Assembly (NCBI GenBank): GCA_902493345.1
Contig: CABUPM010000100.1
Location: 1-7,042 of the forward strand
From: an uncultured Eubacteriales bacterium
GTDB taxonomy: Bacteria > Bacillota > Clostridia > Lachnospirales > Bianqueaceae
Length of the DNA stretch: 7,042 nt
Direction: 5' to 3'
The position numbers were made by a program, and so were the translations under genes. Under the pieces are notes generated by a model. That model was given only the letters and a program-made list of their open reading frames with translations. It was not told the origin of the DNA and did not search any database. This document shows positions 1 to 6,061 of this stretch, one piece after another (positions within the stretch are counted from its first letter, which is position 1; the number at the start of each line of letters is the position of its first letter).

Positions 1-180
1 TCCCGCCACGCGCGCCGATATCCTCTGCCGGGACAGCCGGATGATTATAAACAGTATTTCCACAGACTGAAGGAAATTGGCTATCAGGGACGGATCAGTA
101 TTGAGGGCGGAGCCGAGGATGTCGAGGCCGAGGGACGTCTCAGTCTGGCGTATCTGCGCAAACTGTGGGAAGAAGCATAA
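1..180 (+). CDS. sugar phosphate isomerase/epimerase family protein, C-terminal fragment
   Basis: Frame 1 is open from the first base to TAA at 178-180, giving 59 residues; the start lies upstream of the window. The fragment reads like the end of a xylose-isomerase-like TIM barrel (AP endonuclease 2 superfamily): a His followed by R-x-Y-P, an amphipathic helix ending in LKEIGYQG, a strand RISIEGG, and a final helix ending in LRKLWEEA. In this family the Glu of the last strand (here in SIEGG) is normally one of the metal ligands that holds the sugar for enediol isomerisation or epimerisation. The protein should be cytoplasmic. Its position just ahead of a sugar operon suggests it acts on the same or a related sugar, but the promoter at 193-221 separates it from the downstream genes and no clear terminator lies between, so read-through is possible. 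The substrate cannot be told from this fragment. Confidence 0.8.
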   Translation, partial: SRHARRYPLPGQPDDYKQYFHRLKEIGYQGRISIEGGAEDVEAEGRLSLAYLRKLWEEA

Positions 181-192
181 GTCACGCCGCTC

Positions 193-221
193 TTGCGGAA
201 AACATTCCAATATAGTATAAT
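193..221 (+). promoter_or_regulatory. sigma-A type promoter for the sugar operon
   Basis: TTGCGG (193-198) matches the -35 consensus at four of six positions, counting from TTGACA. TATAAT (216-221) is a perfect -10 box. The spacer is exactly 17 bases and AT-rich at its downstream end. Transcription would begin near 228, leaving a leader of about 24 bases, too short for a riboswitch. The -35 box overlaps a small CCGC-TCTT-GCGG inverted repeat (187-198), which might be an operator half but is too short to call. No convincing catabolite-repression (cre) site was seen. Confidence 0.75.
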
Positions 222-237
222 AGAATATCATATCATG

Positions 238-247
238 AAAGGAAGAG
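238..247 (+). promoter_or_regulatory. ribosome binding site of the isomerase gene
   Basis: The purine run AAAGGAAGAG lies just upstream of ATG 252, with AGGAA at 240-244 leaving 7 bases to the start. It is the only good Shine-Dalgarno in the 71-base gap and supports 252 as the start. Confidence 0.6.
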
Positions 248-251
248 TATT

Positions 252-1652
252 ATGGCAAAAATAGTATTGGGCCTGGCGCCGACGCGCCGGAGCATCTTCA
301 GCGCGCCGGATGCGGTCAAGTATGCGAACCTGACCAGAGACCGCCTGCGGGAGCTGGGAGTGGAATTTGTAGACATCACAGACATCAATGAAGAAGGACT
401 TCTGTATGATGATAATGACCGGATCAAGGTAGCCGCCAAGTTCAAGGCGGCCGGAGTGGACGGCCTGTTCCTGCCGCATGGAAATTTCGGTACGGAGTAT
501 GTTGTCGCACGGCTGGCCAAAGATCTGAATGTGCCAGTACTTCTGTGGGGACCGCGCGATGAGCGCCCGGACGAAAACGGAATCCGTCTGCGTGACAGCC
601 AGTGCGGACTGTTCGCGACCGGAAAGGTGCTGCGCCGTTTCCAGGTGCCGTTTACCTATATGACCAACTGCCGCTTGACGGATCCGCAGTTTGAGCGCGG
701 CGTTAAGGATTTCCTGGCGGTATGTAATGTCGTTAAGGTGTTCCGCAATATCCGGATTCTTCAGATCGGACCGCGTCCGTTTGATTTCTGGTCGACGATG
801 TGCAACGAGGGAGAGCTTCTGGAGAAGTTCAATATCCAGCTGGCGCCGATTCCTCTGCCGGAGCTGACAGAAGCGGTCGAGGCTGCCAAAAAGGAAGGCA
901 CCGAGGTCAGCAAGGTCCTTGAATATGTACATTGCAATATGAATGTCAAGATCAAAGAAAACGAGCTGGAGAATGTCGCGGCTCTCAAGGTAGCGATGAA
1001 GGCCCTTGCCAAGAAATATGGCTGCAACGCGATCGCGATTCAGTGCTGGAACGCCCTGCAGGGAGAGCTGGGAATTATGCCCTGCGCCGCCAATTCGCTG
1101 CTGAACGAAGAGGGAATTCCGGTAGTGTGTGAGACGGATATTCACGGCGCCGTTACTGCCCTGATGGCGGAGGCGGCCGGAATGGACGAAGCCAGAACCT
1201 TCTTTGCGGACTGGACCGTACGCCATCCTGACAACGAAAACGGAGAGCTGCTGCAGCACTGCGGCCCCTGGCCGATTTCTGTAGCGAGGGAGAAACCGAC
1301 CATCGGATATCCTCTGGCATTTAATCATCCGGGCGCGGTGGAAGCTGAGGCCAAGCACGGAGAGATGACGCTGTGCCGTTTTGACGGAGATAACGGTGAG
1401 TATTCTCTGCTTTTGGGCAATGCCAAGGGTGTGGACGGCCCCTATACCAAGGGTACATATGTTTGGGTAGAGGTAGAGAACCTGAAGCGTCTGGAGGATA
1501 AGATTGTCTGCGGACCTTATATTCATCACTGTGTCGGCATTCACAAGAATGTGGTTCCGGTACTGTATGAAGCATGCAAATATATCGGTGTTAAGCCTGA
1601 TTTATATGACCCGATCGAAGAAGAAGTCAAGGCTTATCTCCGGGGAGAATGA
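252..1652 (+). CDS. L-fucose/L-arabinose isomerase family aldose-ketose isomerase
   Basis: A 466-residue cytoplasmic enzyme, first gene of the operon. Proteins of this fold interconvert aldoses and ketoses through an enediol with a divalent metal, typically Mn2+. The N-terminal half has the alternating strand and helix pattern of the family (LGLAPTRR, GVDGLFLPHGNFG). The C-terminal half carries the likely metal site: Glu294 in CETDIHG, Asp320 in FADWT, and His425 or His426 in GPYIHHC, matching in order the Glu-Asp-His ligands of E. coli FucI (Glu337, Asp361, His528). It is shorter than FucI (about 590 residues) and closer to AraA (about 500). ATG 252 is favoured by its ribosome binding site and by the promoter just upstream. 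With the downstream kinase and split transketolase, the best inferred role is D-apiose to apulose, the step called ApsI in the described pathway. Isomerisation of L-fucose, D-arabinose or another sugar is the alternative. Family call sure, substrate not. Confidence 0.9.
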   Translation: MAKIVLGLAPTRRSIFSAPDAVKYANLTRDRLRELGVEFVDITDINEEGLLYDDNDRIKVAAKFKAAGVDGLFLPHGNFGTEYVVARLAKDLNVPVLLWGPRDERPDENGIRLRDSQCGLFATGKVLRRFQVPFTYMTNCRLTDPQFERGVKDFLAVCNVVKVFRNIRILQIGPRPFDFWSTMCNEGELLEKFNIQLAPIPLPELTEAVEAAKKEGTEVSKVLEYVHCNMNVKIKENELENVAALKVAMKALAKKYGCNAIAIQCWNALQGELGIMPCAANSLLNEEGIPVVCETDIHGAVTALMAEAAGMDEARTFFADWTVRHPDNENGELLQHCGPWPISVAREKPTIGYPLAFNHPGAVEAEAKHGEMTLCRFDGDNGEYSLLLGNAKGVDGPYTKGTYVWVEVENLKRLEDKIVCGPYIHHCVGIHKNVVPVLYEACKYIGVKPDLYDPIEEEVKAYLRGE

Positions 1653-1658
1653 GGAGAG
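1652..1658 (+). promoter_or_regulatory. ribosome binding site of the transketolase N-terminal gene
   Basis: AGGAGAG starts on the last base of the isomerase stop codon. Two tandem ATGs follow, at 1663 and 1666. The AGGAG core (1652-1656) is 6 bases from the first and 9 from the second, so either can be the true start. The difference is one methionine. Confidence 0.6.
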
Positions 1659-1662
1659 TTAA

Positions 1663-2487
1663 ATGATGAACCTGAAAGAAAAATCCTACCAGATCCGGCA
1701 GGATGTATTGGATATGGTATACCGCGCCAAGGCGGGACATATCGGCGGAGACTACAGCGTATGTGATATTCTGGTAACGCTGTATTATCATGTGATGAAT
1801 GTGGGGCCGGATAAGGTCAAGGATCCGAACCGGGATCGGTTTATTCTGAGCAAGGGACATTCAGTGGAGTCGCTGTATTGTATTCTGGCGGATAAGGGAT
1901 ATTTTCCCAAGTCGGACCTGGAGACATACTCCCAGTATGGAAGCAAGTATATCGGACATCCCAACAACAAAGTAAATGGTGTGGAGATGAATTCCGGCTC
2001 ACTGGGACATGGGCTGCCGGTCGCTGTCGGCATGGCTCTGGCAGGACGGATGGATCATGCTCCCTATCGTGTATATACGGTGATGGGAGACGGAGAGCTG
2101 GCAGAGGGGTCTGTCTGGGAAGGCGTAATGGCTGCCGGGCATTATAAGCTGGACAATCTGACGGCGGTCGTTGACAGAAACCGCTTGCAGATTTCCGGTT
2201 CTACAGAGGACGTGATGCATCATGACAGCCTGGACGAGCGCTTCGGCAGCTTTGGATGGCATGTGATTCACGCGTCCGGTAACGATCCGGATTCTCTGAT
2301 TCAGGCATTTGACGAGGCAAAAAATACCAAGGGGATGCCGACGATGATCATTGCGGATACCGTCAAGGGCTGCGGTGTTTCCTATATGGAAAATCAGGCA
2401 GTATGGCATCATAAGGTGCCGACGGAGGCAGAGTATCTGCAGGCGAAAGAAGAACTGAAGGCAAAGGAGGCGGCAGCTCGTGAATAA
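1663..2487 (+). CDS. transketolase, N-terminal (thiamine diphosphate-binding) subunit
   Basis: This 274-residue protein is the first half of a split transketolase and holds the diphosphate-binding domain. Visible marks, numbered from the first ATG, are AGHIGGDYS with His26, LSKGHS with His66, GSLGHGLP with His116, the thiamine diphosphate and metal motif GDGE at 142-145 followed about 30 residues on by Asn173 in DRNRLQISG, and the His pair in VWHHKVP (249-250). All match the substrate- and cofactor-binding histidines and the GDG-N motif of transketolase. The C-terminal pyrimidine-binding domain is encoded by the next gene, and the two must pair to make an active site. Split transketolases of this size are common in Clostridia. 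Here the pair sits between an isomerase and a kinase, so it probably takes the kinase product, transferring a two-carbon unit to glyceraldehyde 3-phosphate. In the apiose pathway this would be AptA. A housekeeping pentose-phosphate role is possible but less fitting. Confidence 0.93.
   Translation: MMNLKEKSYQIRQDVLDMVYRAKAGHIGGDYSVCDILVTLYYHVMNVGPDKVKDPNRDRFILSKGHSVESLYCILADKGYFPKSDLETYSQYGSKYIGHPNNKVNGVEMNSGSLGHGLPVAVGMALAGRMDHAPYRVYTVMGDGELAEGSVWEGVMAAGHYKLDNLTAVVDRNRLQISGSTEDVMHHDSLDERFGSFGWHVIHASGNDPDSLIQAFDEAKNTKGMPTMIIADTVKGCGVSYMENQAVWHHKVPTEAEYLQAKEELKAKEAAARE
2463..2470 (+). promoter_or_regulatory. strong ribosome binding site fixing a GTG start
   Basis: AAAGGAGG, nearly a full anti-16S match, lies inside the last codons of the transketolase N-terminal gene, 9 bases before GTG 2480. 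It decides the GTG start of the second subunit and indicates translational coupling, with the two subunits made together. Confidence 0.8.
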
Positions 2488-3412
2488 GATCGCGAATAAA
2501 CAGGTGATCTGTGATGTGCTGATGGAACACGCGCAGAAGGATAAGGATGTAATTGTGCTGTGCAGCGATTCCAGGGGATCTTCCTCCATGACTCCCTTTG
2601 CGGATCGTTTTCCGGAACAGTTTGTGGAGACGGGAATCGCGGAGCAGAATCTGGTCTCGATCGCGGCCGGACTCGCTTCTTGCGGTAAGAAACCCTATGT
2701 GGCTTCTCCTGCCTGCTTCCTTTCGACCAGAAGCATGGAGCAGGGCAAGGTAGACGTAGCCTATTCCCATACCAATGTCAAGCTGGTTGGCGTTTCCGGC
2801 GGTGTAAGCTACGGCGCGCTGGGCATGACACATCATTCCGCACAGGATATCGCTACGATGGGCTCCATTCCGGGAATGCGCGTATATCTTCCGAGCGACC
2901 GTCATCAGACCAGAAAGCTGATGGAGGCGCTGCTTAAGGATACGGATCCGGCGTATATCCGGACAGGGCGCAATGCTGTAGAAGATGTTTACGAAGAGGA
3001 CAAAATCCCCTTTGAGATGGACAAGGCGACGATGGTCTGCGATGGTACGGATCTTACGATCATTGCCTGCGGCGAAATGGTTCTGGCGGCCAAGAAGGCG
3101 GCAGAGGAGCTGAAGAGCCAGAGCATCAGCGCGCGGGTTCTGGATATGTACTGTGTGAAGCCTCTGGATACAGAGGCTGTCGTTCGCGCGGCTCAGGAGA
3201 CCAAGGCGATTATTACGATTGAAGAGCATGGCCCGATTGGCGGTTTGGCCGGTCTGGTAGCGCAGGTAGTGACTTCCAGTCATCCGGTGAAAATGGCCAT
3301 GATGACCTTGCCGGACGCTCCCTGTGTAGCAGGAAAGTCTCAGGAGATCTTTGACCACTACGGATTGAATGCGGCTGGAATCGTGGCGAAGGCCAAGGAG
3401 CTGTTGGCATGA
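2480..3412 (+). CDS. transketolase, C-terminal (pyrimidine-binding) subunit
   Basis: A 310-residue protein starting at GTG 2480 and overlapping the N-terminal subunit gene by 8 bases. It has the pyrimidine-binding domain (about residues 5-170) and the transketolase C-terminal domain (about 185-305). The motif ETGIAEQNLVSIAAGLA (50-66) carries Glu55, the residue that in this family activates the aminopyrimidine of thiamine diphosphate. GMTHHSAQDIATM (115-127) and the phosphate-handling segment around PSDRHQT (138-144) are also typical. RTGR (161-164) follows the usual pattern near the end of the domain. The C-terminal domain has IEEHGPIGGLAG (247-258). The protein should form a heterotetramer with the upstream subunit. 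1-deoxy-D-xylulose 5-phosphate synthase is excluded by the split and the histidine pattern of the partner. In the apiose scheme it would be AptB, acting on apulose 4-phosphate plus glyceraldehyde 3-phosphate. Confidence 0.93.
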   Translation: MNKIANKQVICDVLMEHAQKDKDVIVLCSDSRGSSSMTPFADRFPEQFVETGIAEQNLVSIAAGLASCGKKPYVASPACFLSTRSMEQGKVDVAYSHTNVKLVGVSGGVSYGALGMTHHSAQDIATMGSIPGMRVYLPSDRHQTRKLMEALLKDTDPAYIRTGRNAVEDVYEEDKIPFEMDKATMVCDGTDLTIIACGEMVLAAKKAAEELKSQSISARVLDMYCVKPLDTEAVVRAAQETKAIITIEEHGPIGGLAGLVAQVVTSSHPVKMAMMTLPDAPCVAGKSQEIFDHYGLNAAGIVAKAKELLA

Positions 3413-4884
3413 AATATATTATAGCTCTGGATCAGAGTACACAGGGGACCAAAGCAATGCTTCTGGATCAGACAGGCAGCCGCCTGCAGCGTGTATCCAG
3501 AAGTCATCAGCAGATTATCCTCCCCAATGGATATGTGGAGCATGACCCGGAGGAGATCTATGCCAATGTGATTGCCTGTGTCCGTGAGCTTTTGGAACAC
3601 AGCGGCGTCAGCGATGAGGAGATTGCCGGTGTCGGAATCAGCAACCAGCGGGAGACCGCGTTGGCATGGAGCCGGACGACGGGCAAAAGCTTCGGCAACG
3701 CAGTAGTCTGGCAATGCGGCCGGGGTGAAGCCATCTGCAAGAGGATTGAAGAAGCCGGTCATGCTGAGGAGGTGCGGCAGAAGACAGGACTTCGCCTGTC
3801 TCCGTATTTCTCGGCGGCGAAGATCGCGTGGATTCTGGAAAACCGGAAAGATGCCGAAGAAGCGGCCAGTCAGGGAGATTTTCTGTGCGGAACCATGGAT
3901 AGCTATCTTGTATGGCGTCTAAGCGGAGGAAAAAGTTTTAAGACCGATGTATCCAACGCGTCCAGAACACAGCTGATGAACCTGAAGACGCTGCGGTGGG
4001 ATGAGGAACTCTGCGGCTGGTACGGGATTCAGGTCCCGATGCTTCCGGAGATCTGTGATTCGGATTCTTTATTCGCGATGACGGATTTTGAAGGGGTGCT
4101 CAGCCATCCGGTTCCGATTCACGGCGTGTTGGGGGATTCTCACGCGGCGCTCTTCGGACATGGATGCAGACAGCCCGGACAGATGAAGACGACTTACGGC
4201 ACAGGATCTTCGATCATGATGAATATCGGAGAGAAGCTGGTATGGAGTGATAAAGGGATTGTTACCTCGCTTGCCTGGAAAATCGCAGGAAAGGCAGAGT
4301 ATGTATTGGAAGGGAATATCAATTATACAGGAGCCGTCATGACTTGGGCGGTCAAGGATCTGGGGCTTCTGGAATCCGCGGCGGAGGCCGACGCGCTGGC
4401 AATGTCCGCGGCGCCCAATGATACAACCTACATCGTTCCGGCCTTTACCGGGTTGGGGGCGCCCTATTGGGATACGGAAGCCAAGGCGATGATCTATGGT
4501 ATGGGACGTCAGACCGGCCGAGCGGAGCTTGTGCGCGCGGTGGATGAGTGCATCGCGTATCAGGTAGCGGATATCGTCTATCTGATGCAGCAGGAATCCG
4601 GATATCCCATTCAGGAGGTACGGGCCGACGGCGGAGCCAGCCGAGGAGAATTCCTGATGCAGTTTCAGAGTGATCTCCTGAATGTTCCGGTCTATGCGGC
4701 GGAGAATGAAGAGATCTCCGGAACCGGCGCCGGATTGGCCGCCGGATTTGGCCTGGGATTATATGACGAACGGGTATTTGAAGATCGTCCGTATCGTTCG
4801 TACCGCCCGCAGATGACGGAAGAGATGCGCAGCGTCAAGTACAGCGGCTGGAAGGACGCTGTCAAAAGGGTGTTATTAAAATAA
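3409..4884 (+). CDS. FGGY-family carbohydrate kinase, glycerol-kinase type
   Basis: A 491-residue ATP-dependent sugar kinase. Its ATG overlaps the transketolase stop as ATGA (3409-3412) and follows AAGGAG (3395-3400) by 8 bases, so it is coupled to the transketolase. The N-terminal FGGY domain has DQSTQGTKA (8-16), NQRET (79-83, Arg81 and Glu82), VWQCGRG (100-106), SPYFSA (131-136, Tyr133) and GTMDSYLVWRL (161-171). The catalytic base should be Asp243 in GDSHAALFGHG. The C-terminal domain has the ATP-site motifs GTGSS (264-268), PAFTGLGAPYWD (344-355) and ADGGASRGEF (406-415). The fold and most motifs are those of GlpK, but GlpK reads Asp-Gln where this reads Asp243-Ser244, and WQDRR where this reads WQCGR. 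That suggests a larger or differently shaped ketose substrate than glycerol. In context it would phosphorylate the isomerase product, apulose to apulose 4-phosphate (AplK in the described pathway). It acts in the cytoplasm. Confidence 0.92.
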   Translation: MKYIIALDQSTQGTKAMLLDQTGSRLQRVSRSHQQIILPNGYVEHDPEEIYANVIACVRELLEHSGVSDEEIAGVGISNQRETALAWSRTTGKSFGNAVVWQCGRGEAICKRIEEAGHAEEVRQKTGLRLSPYFSAAKIAWILENRKDAEEAASQGDFLCGTMDSYLVWRLSGGKSFKTDVSNASRTQLMNLKTLRWDEELCGWYGIQVPMLPEICDSDSLFAMTDFEGVLSHPVPIHGVLGDSHAALFGHGCRQPGQMKTTYGTGSSIMMNIGEKLVWSDKGIVTSLAWKIAGKAEYVLEGNINYTGAVMTWAVKDLGLLESAAEADALAMSAAPNDTTYIVPAFTGLGAPYWDTEAKAMIYGMGRQTGRAELVRAVDECIAYQVADIVYLMQQESGYPIQEVRADGGASRGEFLMQFQSDLLNVPVYAAENEEISGTGAGLAAGFGLGLYDERVFEDRPYRSYRPQMTEEMRSVKYSGWKDAVKRVLLK

Positions 4885-4885
4885 A

Positions 4886-6061
4886 ATGAACGAGAAAAAG
4901 ATACGTTGGATTTTTGGCCTGGCGACTATGTTTTTCTGGGCATCGGAATATTGTCATGTTCCGTTCTTTACACCCTATCTTCGGACGCTGGGACTGAGTG
5001 CGACACTGATCGGTTTTCTGGTGGGATGCTACGGGTTCACACAGCTGTGCATCCGTATCCCATTGGGAATCTTTGCGGATATGTCCGGGTGTTACCGCCT
5101 GCTGGTACGTGCCGGATGCTTTTTTACGACAGTGTCTTCATTGGGGTTATACATGACGCAGGATATCTTCTGGATGTTTGTATGCCGTGTTCTCGCAGGA
5201 GTAGCCGCGTCCACATGGGTAGCGTTTACTGTGATGTTCACGGGATACTTCAAACCGGAAGAAAGCGGCAAGGCGATCGCGCAGATCAATGGCTTTAATA
5301 ATACGGGAAAGCTTCTGGCGTTCTTCCTGGGCAGTGTTTCCGCGACGGCTTATGGCTATAAGGCGCCGCTTCTTATGAGCTGTATCACAGGATTTGCGGC
5401 AATCGCGCTGTCCGTCTTTATTAAGGACAACGATTCCAAGAGAGTACCGCAAAAGCCCAGGGAGCTTTTAACCGTATTCCGGGATATTTCTGTGTTGACG
5501 CCGGCGCTGCTCGCGGTGGTTCTGCAGATGCTGATGCAGGGAACGGCGTTTTCCTTTACTTCTGATGTAGCCAGAAGTATCGGAGCGAACGCGGTAGAGA
5601 TTGGTGTATCTTCCTGTCTCTTTACGGCGACGCAGATTGCTGCGGTCGTATTCTTAAATAGCGCCTGGACAGCCCGGCAGGACAGCAAAAATCTGGTCGC
5701 GGCTGGATTTGTTCTATACGCGTGCTACTGCCTGATGGTCGGCTTCGCGCCGAATATGATAGTAATGTATGCGGCGCAGATCATCGGAGGGTTTGCCAAT
5801 GCGGTTCTGACATCCATGCTGATGTCGAGCTGCATCCGCTATGTATCTCCGCAGAAAAAGTCCACAGCGATGGGACTGTATCAGGCGATCTATGGAATCG
5901 GTATGACGATCGGACCGGTGATCATGGGAGGACTGGTGGATTGGTCCGGCTATGGCGGAGCCTTCGGCCTCTTCGCGGTAGTAGCGGCAGCGGCTGCGGT
6001 CGGCGCGCTGATCATATTCCCTGTAGTCAAGAAGGTCAAGACGGGAGGAAAAGCAGCATGA
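4886..6061 (+). CDS. major facilitator superfamily transporter, probable sugar permease
   Basis: A 391-residue membrane protein, 1 base after the kinase stop. About twelve hydrophobic segments can be placed near residues 8-28, 38-60, 74-91, 95-117, 140-157, 160-179, then 202-225, 236-257, 268-286, 290-313, 331-352 and 355-380, with a charged cytoplasmic loop at 180-200 between the halves. The loop after helix 2, GIFADMSGCYRLL (61-73), is a degenerate MFS motif A keeping Gly61, Asp65 and Gly68. The protein probably imports the sugar used by the operon by proton or other cation symport. The MFS fold alone does not fix substrate or direction, so efflux cannot be excluded. No good Shine-Dalgarno lies at the usual distance: the nearest, AAGGG at 4866-4870, is 15 bases from the ATG, so expression may depend on coupling to kinase translation. 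The next methionine in frame (residue 15) has no better site and would cut into helix 1. Confidence 0.88.
   Translation: MNEKKIRWIFGLATMFFWASEYCHVPFFTPYLRTLGLSATLIGFLVGCYGFTQLCIRIPLGIFADMSGCYRLLVRAGCFFTTVSSLGLYMTQDIFWMFVCRVLAGVAASTWVAFTVMFTGYFKPEESGKAIAQINGFNNTGKLLAFFLGSVSATAYGYKAPLLMSCITGFAAIALSVFIKDNDSKRVPQKPRELLTVFRDISVLTPALLAVVLQMLMQGTAFSFTSDVARSIGANAVEIGVSSCLFTATQIAAVVFLNSAWTARQDSKNLVAAGFVLYACYCLMVGFAPNMIVMYAAQIIGGFANAVLTSMLMSSCIRYVSPQKKSTAMGLYQAIYGIGMTIGPVIMGGLVDWSGYGGAFGLFAVVAAAAAVGALIIFPVVKKVKTGGKAA
6043..6048 (+). promoter_or_regulatory. ribosome binding site of the CDF gene
   Basis: GGGAGG lies in the last codons of the permease, 9 bases before ATG 6058. It supports an overlapping start (ATGA, 6058-6061) and a coupled last cistron. 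Confidence 0.7.

Noticed and set aside
187..198. CCGC-TCTT-GCGG inverted repeat as terminator of the upstream gene
   Set aside because: The stem is only 4 bp and is followed by A-rich sequence, not a T-run. It overlaps the -35 box.
197..228. GGAA-AACA-TTCC and the ATATC direct repeat near the promoter as an operator or cre site
   Set aside because: Arms are 4-5 bases, in AT-rich sequence where such repeats are expected by chance, and neither fits the cre consensus.
228..1544. 438-residue open frame on the minus strand opposite the isomerase
   Set aside because: It lies exactly codon-on-codon opposite the isomerase, so it stays open simply because the gene lacks TTA, CTA and TCA codons there. 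The protein resembles no family and lacks a ribosome binding site.
2363..3358. 331-residue open frame on the minus strand opposite the transketolase C-terminal gene
   Set aside because: Same in-register antisense effect from rare Leu and Ser codons. The plus-strand gene has full family motifs, and the antisense translation has none.
3409..4884. Naming the kinase glpK
   Set aside because: The altered residues after the catalytic Asp and in the WQCGR motif, plus an isomerase-transketolase neighbourhood with no glycerol facilitator or glycerol-3-phosphate dehydrogenase, argue against glycerol as substrate.
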